11,940 nt of DNA. It comes from Candidatus Portiera sp. Lineage in GTDB: Bacteria; Pseudomonadota; Gammaproteobacteria; CBDBNL01; JAAOII01. Position 1 is the stretch's first letter. Each line of letters begins with the position of its first letter. Below, piece by piece: positions 1 through 6,454 of this stretch. Below the pieces are notes generated by a model that did no database searches, was not told the origin of the DNA, and worked only from the letters and a program-made list of their open reading frames with translations. Location of the stretch: contig JAAOII010000192.1 in NCBI GenBank assembly GCA_015163845.1, forward strand, positions 1 to 11,940. The letters run 5' to 3'. The position numbers and the translations under genes were made by a program.

Positions 1-171
1 AATTTAGCACTTGGGCAAAGGCGTGCTGATAGTGTGGTCCGCTACATGGTAACCAAGGGCTTGCCCCGCAACAAAATACAGGCAATAAGTTATGGTGAAA
101 AGATTCCTCTTTCTACGAATAGTGGAGAGCTGGCCTGGGCAGAAAATAGAAGAGTTGAGTTAGTTTTTTAA
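1..171 (+). CDS. pal: OmpA/Pal-family lipoprotein, C-terminal fragment (gene starts before the window)
   Basis: Frame 1 is open from the first base to a TAA at 169-171 and gives the last 56 residues of an OmpA-like peptidoglycan-binding domain. It begins in the LALGQRRA motif (the arginine of this motif binds diaminopimelate in OmpA/Pal) and ends in the conserved ENRRVEL block followed by VF, as Pal proteins do. Pal is an outer-membrane lipoprotein that binds peptidoglycan and TolB in the Tol-Pal system. The lipobox and the first half of the domain lie outside the window. About half of the visible residues match the next gene by eye, so the two are tandem paralogs. I cannot tell from 56 residues which of the two is the true Pal partner of TolB. 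Confidence 0.85.
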   Translation, partial: NLALGQRRADSVVRYMVTKGLPRNKIQAISYGEKIPLSTNSGELAWAENRRVELVF

Positions 172-254
172 ACCTGTAAGATATTCTGCAAAACACAATA
201 TAGGGGATAAAAGGCGGTAAATTAATTTATTTCACTATAATATTAAGAATTAAC

Positions 255-282
255 TTGATTAATTTAAATATGACCCTATAAT
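255..282 (+). promoter_or_regulatory. Putative sigma70 promoter for the second pal-like gene
   Basis: TTGATT (255-260), a 16-bp spacer and a perfect TATAAT (277-282). Transcription would start near 289, which is exactly an in-frame ATG. The chosen ATG at 319 would then have a leader of about 30 nt. Another TATAAT occurs at 236-241 without an obvious -35 box. The promoter implies that this gene can be expressed independently of the upstream paralog. Confidence 0.5.
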
Positions 283-318
283 TTAAGTATGAGTTACTTA
301 AACATACGAAGAAATATT

Positions 319-768
319 ATGAAAACATACAAAAATCACTTGATTTTACTATTGGCGGTACTTTTTATTGCCTCTTGTAGTAATAAACAAGTAAAACCAT
401 CAGCAGATGCAATATCAGGAGATGACTTAAGCACAGTATTTTACTTTGAATATGATAGTTCAGAGATTCAATCAGATGCCTATGATGATCTTGATGCAAA
501 CGCTGAATATATTATTCAAAAAACAGAAGAAAATGATGACTTTTTAGCTATCATTGAAGGACACACCGATGAGCGTGGAACCATAGATTATAACTTTGCT
601 CTTGGCAATAGAAGAGCGGAGTCAATTGCTCGCTACCTAAGGGTCAAGGGCATTCCAACAGATCGGCTACGTGTTGAAAGTTTTGGCGAAGAAAAACCAA
701 TTAACTCTGGCTCAGGCGAGAGTGCTTGGTCGGAGAACCGACGCGGAGAAATTGTTTATCCACAATAA
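319..768 (+). CDS. pal: Pal-like OmpA-domain peptidoglycan-associated lipoprotein
   Basis: 149-residue protein. From ATG 319 it starts with a classic lipoprotein signal peptide: a short basic n-region, a hydrophobic stretch and the lipobox IASC, with the lipidated cysteine near residue 20. A short linker leads to an OmpA C-terminal domain (about residues 38-147). Its core FYFEYDSSEI strand, the GHTDERGT motif and the LGNRRAES motif carry the Asp and Arg that bind diaminopimelate in OmpA/Pal. It would anchor the outer membrane to peptidoglycan. The terminal block is ENRRGEIVYPQ, with Gly where the upstream paralog has Val. An in-frame ATG at 289 would add ten residues and would lie at the predicted +1 of the promoter. 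I prefer 319 because the signal peptide is then normal and a weak GAAGAA precedes it. Tandem to another pal-like gene and followed by a terminator; tolB is not in view. Confidence 0.88.
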   Translation: MKTYKNHLILLLAVLFIASCSNKQVKPSADAISGDDLSTVFYFEYDSSEIQSDAYDDLDANAEYIIQKTEENDDFLAIIEGHTDERGTIDYNFALGNRRAESIARYLRVKGIPTDRLRVESFGEEKPINSGSGESAWSENRRGEIVYPQ

Positions 769-805
769 CTCCTAACACAAAATATTCTATAAAAGGATAA
801 TACTT

Positions 806-842
806 AACCGAGGCAAGATGCTTAGCATTATGCCTCGGTTTT
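806..842 (+). terminator. Hairpin terminator after the pal-like gene
   Basis: A perfect 10-bp stem (806-815 with 831-840, AACCGAGGCA/TGCCTCGGTT) encloses a loop that itself can pair (ATGC 818-821 with GCAT 825-828). A short T run follows (TTTTG counting the stem end). It lies 38 nt after the pal stop and separates it from rsmD. The U tract is short, so termination may be partial. Confidence 0.7.
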
Positions 843-893
843 GTTACTTAAAAGGACTGCAACTATTGCAGATGAAAGTTGTGATGATCTATA

Positions 894-1514
894 ATGGCTA
901 ATAACTTACGCATAACTGGGGGAATTTACACAAACAAAAAACTTGGCGTCCCTGTAGCTTCTGGCACAAGGCCAGCACAAGCAATTGTGCGAGAAGTTCT
1001 ATTCAATTGGATTGGCAATGACTTAACTGGTAAAACCTGCCTAGATCTTTTTGCCGGCACAGGTATGTTATCTTGGGAGGCAATGTCACGCGGGGCAGCC
1101 AAGGCAATTTTAATTGAACAGCATTCTTACACTTGTCGTTGCCTTAAAGAACAATCCAGTGAGTTTGGTTATACTAAAGATGATTTGCTGGTCCTGCGAA
1201 GAGATGTTTATCGTTGGTTAAATAGGAGTCATAAAGAGGACTTTGATATAATTTTCATAGATCCACCCTATAATACTGACTATTTCAAGAAGTGTGTACC
1301 TTTATTATTGGCAAAGAACTTGCTTAAAACTGGAGGATATATATTTTATGAGGTATCCGCCAAAGAATATGAAGAGATACCTTGGTTACAGGAATCCATA
1401 GTAATTCCCAGGCCTCTAAGGTATTCTACTGAACAAGGAGATCAGAAAGAATATAAAGTTATCAAAAATAATAACAGAGGTAATACTTATTTCGGTTTGA
1501 TAGGGGGATCTTAA
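894..1514 (+). CDS. rsmD: 16S rRNA (guanine(966)-N2)-methyltransferase RsmD
   Basis: 206 residues, close to the usual RsmD length. It uses S-adenosylmethionine to methylate G966 of 16S rRNA in the small subunit. Evidence: the N-terminal RITGGIYTNKKL strand and the TRPAQAIVREVLFNWI helix match the family pattern of a TRP motif followed by VRExLFNWL. The SAM-binding loop DLFAGTGMLSWEAMSRGA begins near residue 51. The catalytic DPPY motif is at residues 123-126. The family usually has TRPTTDRVRE here; this copy has TRPAQAIVRE. No clear Shine-Dalgarno precedes ATG 894, and no other in-frame start lies nearby. The gene follows the pal terminator and converges on the glycerate kinase gene. The stop codon lies within a 14-bp tandem repeat. 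Confidence 0.93.
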   Translation: MANNLRITGGIYTNKKLGVPVASGTRPAQAIVREVLFNWIGNDLTGKTCLDLFAGTGMLSWEAMSRGAAKAILIEQHSYTCRCLKEQSSEFGYTKDDLLVLRRDVYRWLNRSHKEDFDIIFIDPPYNTDYFKKCVPLLLAKNLLKTGGYIFYEVSAKEYEEIPWLQESIVIPRPLRYSTEQGDQKEYKVIKNNNRGNTYFGLIGGS

Positions 1515-1534
1515 TAGGGGGATCTTAATAGGGG
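1501..1534. repeat. 14-bp tandem repeat across the rsmD stop codon
   Basis: The unit TAGGGGGATCTTAA occurs at 1501-1514 and 1515-1528, and a third partial copy (TAGGGG) begins at 1529. The first copy contains the last codons and the TAA stop of rsmD, so the duplication extends past the gene end without changing the protein. Confidence 0.85.
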
Positions 1535-1558
1535 CTGCTTAATTATTTAGTTGTTTAG

Positions 1559-2722
1559 TTATTGATCCACTTCGCAATAGCCAAGCATAATATCCATTAA
1601 GTTACTGCCGCTGGCACCGGTCATAATATTAGCATTTGCCTGAATTAATGCTTCCATGCTATTTGCCCGCTCAATTTCTTGTTCTAGGTTGGTTATTTTG
1701 CCGCTAGTATGATTGTCGACTATAGCTCCAGCATATTCAGTCATTCCATCGCTACCATCTGTCCCTATAGAAGCAAAACAGGCAGGTGATTTACCAGCCA
1801 AATGTTTTGCCATTAATAAAGCAAGATGTTGATTGCGTCCACCAATTCCAGGATTGTCTGGTAACTTTATAACTGGTTCGCCACCCCATATATGTAACTT
1901 ACCGCTATCTTGTCGCATCGCACCAAGCATTTCTGTAGCTGATTCTTCAACACTATTCTCTAATAATTTGGGATGCAGGACTACTGAATAACCAAGTTCT
2001 GTAGCTATCCTTTGTGCTTGGTGGCGGGCATAGGCATTATCAGCCAAAATCTCATGACTGATCTGTGGTTTGTGGGGTGATTTGAGAACTCCAGATCCAA
2101 TAACTGCTGGGTCGTTGGTAGGCACGTCTGACAGATAAAGTGCTTTAGTAGGTATATCAAGTTGATTGGCTAAACCGCCATTTTTCAGTAAAGACATTTG
2201 TTTGCGTTGCAAGTTCATATTAGCGATGTCCTCACCACTACTAAGCAGTTGGAGATTGACACTTTGTAATTCTTCCAAGGATATTCCTGGTTTTAACTTT
2301 TCAACTAAAGCTGAGGTACCTCCAGATATCAAGCATAATAACCAATTATCATTACTTGGGTTGTCTAAACACTTTTGCTTTAGCCAGTTACATAATTCTA
2401 TAACTTCTTGCCCGGCCTGCAAAGACATAGCATCTGGTATGGGATGGCCGCTTTCTACTACTTGCAGATTAGGCAGTTCTAAATTGCCGTCATAGTGTTT
2501 GTATTTGGTAATCACTAAAGTTCTTTGTGGTGGTTCATTGAGCTGTTTAGCGGCTCCTCGTGCCATACTTACAGATGCCTTACCTATAGCTAAAAGCGCT
2601 AAAGGACTTGAGGCTACTGGGTTATTTTTTAAATAGGACTCTACTAGCTTCTCGCCACGAATTTCTTGGAATACTTCATTTATAATGAAATTAAAATCCT
2701 GAACAAATTTAATACTTCGCAT
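1559..2722 (-). CDS. Glycerate 2-kinase, MOFRL/GckA type
   Basis: 387 residues from ATG 2722 (a TTG at 2740 would add six). The family phosphorylates D-glycerate to 2-phosphoglycerate in the cytoplasm, feeding serine, tartrate or hydroxypyruvate breakdown into glycolysis. Visible family marks: IGKAS (46-50) in the N-terminal DUF4147 domain, SGHPIPD (91-97), ISGGTSALVE (132-141), SDVPTNDPAVIGSG (198-211), and then the MOFRL domain with GGRNQHLAL (294-302), the GTDGSDGMTEYAGA stretch (320-333) and TGASGSNLMD (368-377). Family members usually read SDVxGDD and TGPTGTN; here these are SDVPTND and TGASGSN, conservative changes. The gene stands alone, divergent from rplM across 62 bp and convergent with rsmD. 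No partner gene such as tartronate semialdehyde reductase is in view, so its pathway is open. Confidence 0.9.
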   Translation of the reverse strand: MRSIKFVQDFNFIINEVFQEIRGEKLVESYLKNNPVASSPLALLAIGKASVSMARGAAKQLNEPPQRTLVITKYKHYDGNLELPNLQVVESGHPIPDAMSLQAGQEVIELCNWLKQKCLDNPSNDNWLLCLISGGTSALVEKLKPGISLEELQSVNLQLLSSGEDIANMNLQRKQMSLLKNGGLANQLDIPTKALYLSDVPTNDPAVIGSGVLKSPHKPQISHEILADNAYARHQAQRIATELGYSVVLHPKLLENSVEESATEMLGAMRQDSGKLHIWGGEPVIKLPDNPGIGGRNQHLALLMAKHLAGKSPACFASIGTDGSDGMTEYAGAIVDNHTSGKITNLEQEIERANSMEALIQANANIMTGASGSNLMDIMLGYCEVDQ

Positions 2723-2729
2723 AATTAAG

Positions 2730-2735
2730 ATTTTA
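2730..2735 (-). promoter_or_regulatory. Possible -10 box for the glycerate kinase gene
   Basis: Reading the minus strand, TAAAAT lies 7 nt before ATG 2722, with no Shine-Dalgarno and no convincing -35 hexamer. If used, the transcript would start at or next to the start codon. Weak on its own; it is listed because the same geometry recurs at other genes here. Confidence 0.3.
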
Positions 2736-2768
2736 GCCAAAATATGCGAAGATTTTGCTAATTTGGTG

Positions 2769-2777
2769 TGGTATAAT
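2769..2777 (+). promoter_or_regulatory. Extended -10 promoter of rplM-rpsI
   Basis: TGG-TATAAT is a perfect extended -10 element (TGn at 2769-2771, TATAAT at 2772-2777). I see no good -35 at the usual distance, which extended -10 promoters can tolerate. Seven nucleotides separate the box from ATG 2785, so the predicted +1 is the A of the start codon. No Shine-Dalgarno is present. Confidence 0.6.
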
Positions 2778-2784
2778 TGTATTT

Positions 2785-3210
2785 ATGAAAAGTTATTATC
2801 CTAAAGGGAAAATTGAGAACAAATGGTTCCTAGTTGATGCCGCTGGCGCCATAACCGGGCGTTTGGCAAGCAAGATTGCGATTAGATTACGTGGCAAATA
2901 TAAGCCAGAGTATACTCCTGGTGTAGACATGGGCGATGGAATTATAGTCATAAATGCTGAAAAGGTAACCTTTACTGGCAATAAACTGACTCAGAAAGAA
3001 TATTATAGCCATAGTGGTTATCCAGGTGCGCTGAAAACTGTCTTACTTGAGGATAAATTGAAGAAAAAACCTGAAGAGGTTCTTTATCTAGCCGTTAAAG
3101 GAATGCTTCCACGCGGTCCTCTAGGTAGAGTTATGCTGACTAGATTGAAGATATATGCGAAGGGAGAACATCCCCATTCAGCTCAAACTCCAGCATTATT
3201 AGAATTATAA
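2785..3210 (+). CDS. rplM: 50S ribosomal protein L13
   Basis: 141 residues, the normal length for bacterial L13 (142 in E. coli). It is a 23S rRNA-binding protein of the large subunit, needed early in assembly. Seen in the sequence: [16 protein letters not shown] near residues 14-29, [17 protein letters not shown] in the middle, and the C-terminal L13 signature [20 protein letters not shown] followed by GEHPHSAQ. An upstream TTG at 2755 would extend the protein by ten unrelated residues, so I chose ATG 2785. It is followed after 16 nt by rpsI, the conserved L13-S9 operon. The start codon sits at the predicted transcription start of an extended -10 promoter, so translation may be leaderless. 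Confidence 0.96.
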   Translation: MKSYYPKGKIENKWFLVDAAGAITGRLASKIAIRLRGKYKPEYTPGVDMGDGIIVINAEKVTFTGNKLTQKEYYSHSGYPGALKTVLLEDKLKKKPEEVLYLAVKGMLPRGPLGRVMLTRLKIYAKGEHPHSAQTPALLEL

Positions 3211-3226
3211 GATTACATTATTTATT

Positions 3227-4294
3227 ATGAATACTAAAGATAACGAAGGCGATATTAAAAATGAAACTGCAGAGCAGGTTTCAAGTGAAAAGTTAGAAGG
3301 GAAGTTAGAAGCATCTAAAGAAGAATCCAAGGAAGCATCTAAGGAAGCATCTAAGGAAGCATCCCCAAAAGAATATAAGGACAAATCCAAAGAAGCATCT
3401 AAGAAAGAATCTAATAGCGATGCTAAAGATGTAGTAGCTGATTCTGCTACAAGCAAACCAAAGGCATCTGAGGCTCCAGGTAAAGATCAAGAGAAAAATA
3501 AAGGTAAAGAGAAGCATCAAGGGCAAGAGAAGCATCAAGGGCAAGAGAAGCATCAAGGGCAAGAGAAGCATCAAGGTAAAGATCAAGGTAAATATCAAGG
3601 GAAGGAGACAAATAAGGCAACAGATAAATCTGCAGATCCAGTCAATGAAACTGCAGCTAATGATACTCCTAATAAAGCAAAGCCAGAGAATACAGAAAAG
3701 ATGGCCCCGGCTGTATCCAGTAATATTAATGTGGATACAAAACCAGTTCCATTAAAGAGTGCCCCTGCCAATGCCGACAAAGAACAAGATAAATATAACA
3801 AATATGATAAGAGGGACAAACGTTCTTCCCCTAGCAGAGAACTCACCTATCTTACGGATGTGGCTGAAGAAATTATTCCACCTAAAAAATTAACATCTCC
3901 TGCCCCAGGTAAAGTTTTTTATGCAACTGGTAGACGTAAAACAGCCAGTGCCCGTGTCTTTGTTCAGGGAGGTAAAGGCAGCATAAGAGTAAATAATAAT
4001 TCATTGGAAGAATACTTTCCCATATCTAGAATTCGCGAAGCGGCAATTCAGCCACTTACTCGCCTTGAAGGTGAATCAATGTTTGATATAAAGATTACCG
4101 TGAAAGGTGGTGGTTTTGATGGACAGGCAGGGGCTATACGCCACGGCATTGCCAGAGCATTGTTGCAGTATGACGAAGAGCTCAGAAAATTCTTACGTAA
4201 AAATGGTTATCTTACCCGTGATTCACGCAAGGTTGAGCGGAAAAAGGTTGGGTTTCGTAAGGCACGTAAGAGCCCACAATTCTCTAAACGTTAG
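3227..4294 (+). CDS. rpsI: 30S ribosomal protein S9 with a giant N-terminal low-complexity extension
   Basis: 355 residues, against about 130 for most bacterial S9. The last 126 residues (from about 230) are a complete S9 domain: [15 protein letters not shown], the [19 protein letters not shown] stretch, [20 protein letters not shown] and the terminal SKR tail that reaches the P-site tRNA in known ribosomes. Residues 1-229 are almost free of hydrophobic residues, rich in Lys, Glu, Asp, Ala, Ser and Gln, and built partly from EASK-type (12-bp) and KHQGQE (18-bp) repeats. The frame stays open throughout and repeat units are multiples of three, which argues that the extension is translated. Internal in-frame starts exist (ATG 3701, residue 159; GTG 3860, residue 212) but neither has a convincing Shine-Dalgarno. 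The role of the extension is unknown. Second gene of the rplM operon. Confidence 0.93.
   Translation: MNTKDNEGDIKNETAEQVSSEKLEGKLEASKEESKEASKEASKEASPKEYKDKSKEASKKESNSDAKDVVADSATSKPKASEAPGKDQEKNKGKEKHQGQEKHQGQEKHQGQEKHQGKDQGKYQGKETNKATDKSADPVNETAANDTPNKAKPENTEKMAPAVSSNINVDTKPVPLKSAPANADKEQDKYNKYDKRDKRSSPSRELTYLTDVAEEIIPPKKLTSPAPGKVFYATGRRKTASARVFVQGGKGSIRVNNNSLEEYFPISRIREAAIQPLTRLEGESMFDIKITVKGGGFDGQAGAIRHGIARALLQYDEELRKFLRKNGYLTRDSRKVERKKVGFRKARKSPQFSKR
3305..3364 (+). repeat. 12-bp tandem repeats coding for (E)ASK in the S9 extension
   Basis: AAGGAAGCATCT occurs at 3329-3340, 3341-3352 and (one mismatch) 3353-3364, with more degenerate units just upstream from about 3305. Each unit codes for Lys-Glu-Ala-Ser, so copy-number changes keep the reading frame. 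Confidence 0.85.
3511..3576 (+). repeat. 18-bp tandem repeats coding for KHQGQE in the S9 extension
   Basis: The 18-bp unit GAAGCATCAAGGGCAAGA is repeated identically at 3511-3528, 3529-3546 and 3547-3564, with a fourth copy broken off at about 3576. Near-copies (GKDQGK, GKYQGK) follow. Exact identity between units suggests recent expansion. The unit length preserves frame. Confidence 0.9.
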
Positions 4295-4315
4295 AATAAC
4301 TTATCTTGATAGATT

Positions 4316-4342
4316 AATTGACTGGTGTATTACCAGTTGATT
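4316..4342 (+). terminator. Stem-loop after rpsI, possible terminator
   Basis: AATTGACTGGT (4316-4326) pairs with ACCAGTTGATT (4332-4342) around a 5-nt loop, with two G-U pairs. It lies 22 nt after the rpsI stop, but the following T-rich stretch is poor. The right arm belongs to the first copy of the 86-bp duplication. It may serve convergent termination of rpsI and rppH. Confidence 0.4.
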
Positions 4343-4499
4343 TGCTATATATTAACTGAGGATTAACCAACTCAGTAAAATATTAATCTGGATTCAACGC
4401 CTAGTTTGATTACTATTACCAGTTGATTAGCTACAGCCACTCAATAGATTAACCAACTCAGTAAAATATTAATCTGGATTAAACGCCTAGTTTGATTGC
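4328..4499. repeat. 86-bp direct tandem duplication covering the 3' end of rppH
   Basis: Copy A is 4328-4413 and copy B 4414-4499, at a constant offset of 86 bp. Two blocks are nearly identical: the TATTACCAGTTGATT block, and a block of about 50 bp starting at GATTAACCAACTCAG (4361 and 4447). The 14 bp between these blocks (4347-4360 versus 4433-4446) differ. Copy B holds the true last codons and TAA of rppH; copy A repeats the codons for the terminal Ile-Lys-Leu-Gly-Val outside the gene. In copy A only, ACTGAG (4355-4360) and CTCAGT (4371-4376) can form a small hairpin. Confidence 0.85.
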
Positions 4500-4979
4500 T
4501 TGGGTTAACATTTCCGTCATTGCTTGACGGTAGACATCTTGCTTAAAATATACCGACTGATGGATAGCACTCCAGTAGCTACTCCATTGCCAACTTTGAA
4601 ACTCTGGCTTTTCTTCTGTGGAAGCATTTAGATTTATTACACTATCATCAGCAAGCAACTCCAGTAAAAACCAAATTTGTTTCTGTCCCTTAAATACTCT
4701 TAATTTTTCTGGGGCTAAATACTTTTTAGGGAGATCATAATATAGATATTCGGATGTGCGACCCTTGATAGAACAGTGTTTTTTATCAATGCCTGTCTCT
4801 TCATCTAATTCACGCCACATGGCATCCTCTAGCTCTTCATCGGCATCTACGCCGCCTTGAGGGAACTGCCAACTACCCGGCTTACCAACTCTTTCCAATA
4901 AGAGGACTTTACCTTTTTTTATTATTACTATGGCTACATTATTGCGGTATTGATCCGGCTCTATATTTTTTTGTAACAC
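4479..4979 (-). CDS. rppH: RNA pyrophosphohydrolase RppH (Nudix)
   Basis: 166 residues from a GTG start at 4979, slightly shorter than E. coli RppH (176). It removes pyrophosphate from the 5' end of triphosphorylated mRNA, starting RNase E-dependent decay. The Nudix box GX5EX7REUXEEXGU is intact at residues 42-64 (from GGVDADEEL to REL, EETGI). RppH marks around it: YRNNVAIVI at the start, GSWQFPQGG, the YDLPKKYL segment, GQKQIWFLLEL, a WQWSSYW stretch and the final FKQDVYRQAM helix. An upstream in-frame TAG leaves GTG 4979 as the only usual start codon. A strong hairpin ends about 10 nt before that start and no Shine-Dalgarno is visible, so its expression is odd. It may be read through from the binding-protein gene upstream. 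Confidence 0.93.
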   Translation of the reverse strand: MLQKNIEPDQYRNNVAIVIIKKGKVLLLERVGKPGSWQFPQGGVDADEELEDAMWRELDEETGIDKKHCSIKGRTSEYLYYDLPKKYLAPEKLRVFKGQKQIWFLLELLADDSVINLNASTEEKPEFQSWQWSSYWSAIHQSVYFKQDVYRQAMTEMLTQAIKLGV

Positions 4980-4988
4980 AATAACACA

Positions 4989-5017
4989 AAGGGACTAATA
5001 GTAGCTATTAGTCCCTT
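4989..5017 (-). terminator. Perfect 13-bp hairpin between the YnjB-like gene and rppH
   Basis: AAGGGACTAATAG (4989-5001) pairs perfectly with CTATTAGTCCCTT (5005-5017) around a 3-nt loop. On the minus strand the 3' arm is followed by TTTGTGTTATT, a moderate T-rich tail, so it fits an intrinsic terminator for the binding-protein gene, whose stop lies 41 nt upstream. The rppH GTG follows only 9 nt beyond the hairpin, so it could also control rppH. Confidence 0.65.
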
Positions 5018-5058
5018 ATTATTTAGGTTATTTCAGGTTGTTGGTTAACTAAGCAGAG

Positions 5059-6300
5059 TTAGTTGATGTATCTTTCCATCCAAACTTCTTCCACTTTTTC
5101 CATCCACGAAGAATGCGGCTCAGGAAGAACGTTACCCAATTCGCTAGCTGTTAAAGTTGCTGGACCAAGAGGCAAGTCATCAAATAATTTCTTATCTGCT
5201 GGGCTAAGTAATTGCATACCAAGTACTGTTGGATCACCCCATACATTAGGGTCGGCCTTGCGTGCCTGAGCATGAGGAGATATAAGAAAATTGGCGACTA
5301 CTTGAGCAGCGGCTGTAGAACCAGAGTTATAAGGTATTGCCACAAAATGTGTATTGCCTATGGTGCCGTCTTTCATCACAAAAGAACGCGCACTTTCTGG
5401 TAAACGGCCGTCTTTAATTGCCTCTGATGCATGTCCAGGGTTGAAAGTAATAGCAAAATCAATTTCATTATCGGCTAATAATCGTTCTATCATAGTAGTA
5501 TCACGTGGATAGTTTCTACCACTTTGCCATAGGTAGGGCTTTATTTCATCTAAGAAACTAATTAGACCTTGGACACTTTCTTGGAAGTTATCTTCTGTAA
5601 CTTCCTGTTGTAGTAAAGAGGGATCATCCATTGTTTCATAAAGCACTTGCTTTAAGAAAGTGGAACCCATAAAGTCGGGCGGTGCAGGATAGGCAAATCT
5701 TCCAGGATTTGCTTTGGCATAAGCAAGTAGTTCTTCTATGCTAGTGGGCGGGCTAATGACTCGGGCACTGTCATAGATAAAGTTAAGCTGTGCCATTCCC
5801 CAAGGAGATTCATAACCATCTGTCGGGACAGTGAAGTCCACCAAGGTTGTTGGTTTATTCAAGGTGTCTACAAATTTAAAGTTTGGCATTTTTGTTGCAA
5901 AAGGTCCAAATAATAAATCATTGTCTTTCATTGCCCGAAAATTTTCGCCATTGATCCACACCATGTCAACAGACCCATCAGTATTCTTATCGGCGGTCTT
6001 CTCGGTTAACACTTGCGTCACAACATTAACAGTGTCTTTAACCTTCACTTGCTTTAGCTCTATGTCATAGGTTTCTTTGACATATTCGCCAACCCAACTT
6101 ATATAGCTGTTGATGGTTGGGCTACCACCCCAAGCATGCCAGTAAACTGTTTGCCCTTGGGCTTCTTCTAGGACCTTGTCCCAGTTATCACCCGTATATT
6201 GGGCAGTTGTCGTTTCACTGCTAGGTGAGCATGCCACCAGTGTAAAACTGCCTAGTATTAAAGCTAGTAAAGTCAGCGTGAAAGCAGGAAGTGCTTTCAT
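5059..6300 (-). CDS. ynjB: YnjB-family ABC transporter substrate-binding lipoprotein
   Basis: 413 residues. The signal peptide ends in a lipobox LVAC with the lipidated Cys at 24, so the protein should be membrane-anchored and face the periplasm. The mature part matches the extracellular solute-binding family of E. coli YnjB as I recall it: NWDKVLEEAQGQTVYWHAWGG (about 39-59), then INSYISWVGEYVK, a DGSVDMVWINGENF stretch (about 108-121), LLFGPFATKMPN, and SPWGMAQLNFIYDSARV. The substrate is not established. I chose ATG 6300 over ATG 6339 because AGAGGG lies 9 nt before it and the signal peptide is then normal. No permease or ATPase gene is adjacent, so this is an orphan binding protein unless its partners lie elsewhere. 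It is divergent from the asparaginase gene and upstream of rppH. Confidence 0.87.
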   Translation of the reverse strand: MKALPAFTLTLLALILGSFTLVACSPSSETTTAQYTGDNWDKVLEEAQGQTVYWHAWGGSPTINSYISWVGEYVKETYDIELKQVKVKDTVNVVTQVLTEKTADKNTDGSVDMVWINGENFRAMKDNDLLFGPFATKMPNFKFVDTLNKPTTLVDFTVPTDGYESPWGMAQLNFIYDSARVISPPTSIEELLAYAKANPGRFAYPAPPDFMGSTFLKQVLYETMDDPSLLQQEVTEDNFQESVQGLISFLDEIKPYLWQSGRNYPRDTTMIERLLADNEIDFAITFNPGHASEAIKDGRLPESARSFVMKDGTIGNTHFVAIPYNSGSTAAAQVVANFLISPHAQARKADPNVWGDPTVLGMQLLSPADKKLFDDLPLGPATLTASELGNVLPEPHSSWMEKVEEVWMERYIN

Positions 6301-6309
6301 TGGTTTAAT

Positions 6310-6315
6310 CCCTCT
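6310..6315 (-). promoter_or_regulatory. Shine-Dalgarno deciding the start of the YnjB-like gene
   Basis: On the minus strand AGAGGG lies 9 nt before ATG 6300, one of the clearest ribosome binding sites in the window. It argues against the upstream ATG at 6339. Confidence 0.7.
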
Positions 6316-6442
6316 TAAACATAATTGTAAATAGATCATAATTAGTATATTAGTTTATATAAATAAAATATAAGGCACTACATAAATAGATACCTAATAA
6401 AATATATTATAGAATATTATCAAGAACTTTTACAAATATATA

Positions 6443-6448
6443 GATAAT
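6443..6448 (+). promoter_or_regulatory. Possible -10 box for the asparaginase gene
   Basis: GATAAT lies 6 nt before ATG 6455, and no Shine-Dalgarno is present. No good -35 is visible in the AT-rich 6340-6454 interval between the two divergent genes. If functional it would give a leaderless transcript. Confidence 0.3.
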
Positions 6449-6454
6449 TTCTTT

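Noticed and set aside
890..895. TATAAT overlapping the rsmD start codon, with TTGCAG at 866-871 and an 18-bp spacer
   Set aside because: Transcription would begin about 8 nt after the A of the rsmD ATG, and there is no later in-frame start that keeps the N-terminal motif. Probably chance in AT-rich DNA, though it could serve an unseen transcript.
2166..2495. Plus-strand open frame of 109 codons
   Set aside because: Lies wholly antisense within the glycerate kinase gene and shows no family motif or start signal. Other antisense frames inside dapA (9131-9460), the YnjB-like gene (5063-5403, 5831-6070) and tig (11477-11917) were rejected for the same reason.
3205..3846. Minus-strand open frames opposite the S9 extension
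   Set aside because: They mirror the low-complexity lysine/glutamate codons; composition is repetitive Leu/Phe/Ser and they have no start signals. The plus-strand frame joins directly to the S9 domain.
6301..6339. Longer N-terminus for the YnjB-like lipoprotein from ATG 6339
   Set aside because: It would put 13 extra residues before a normal signal peptide, and the clear Shine-Dalgarno points to ATG 6300.
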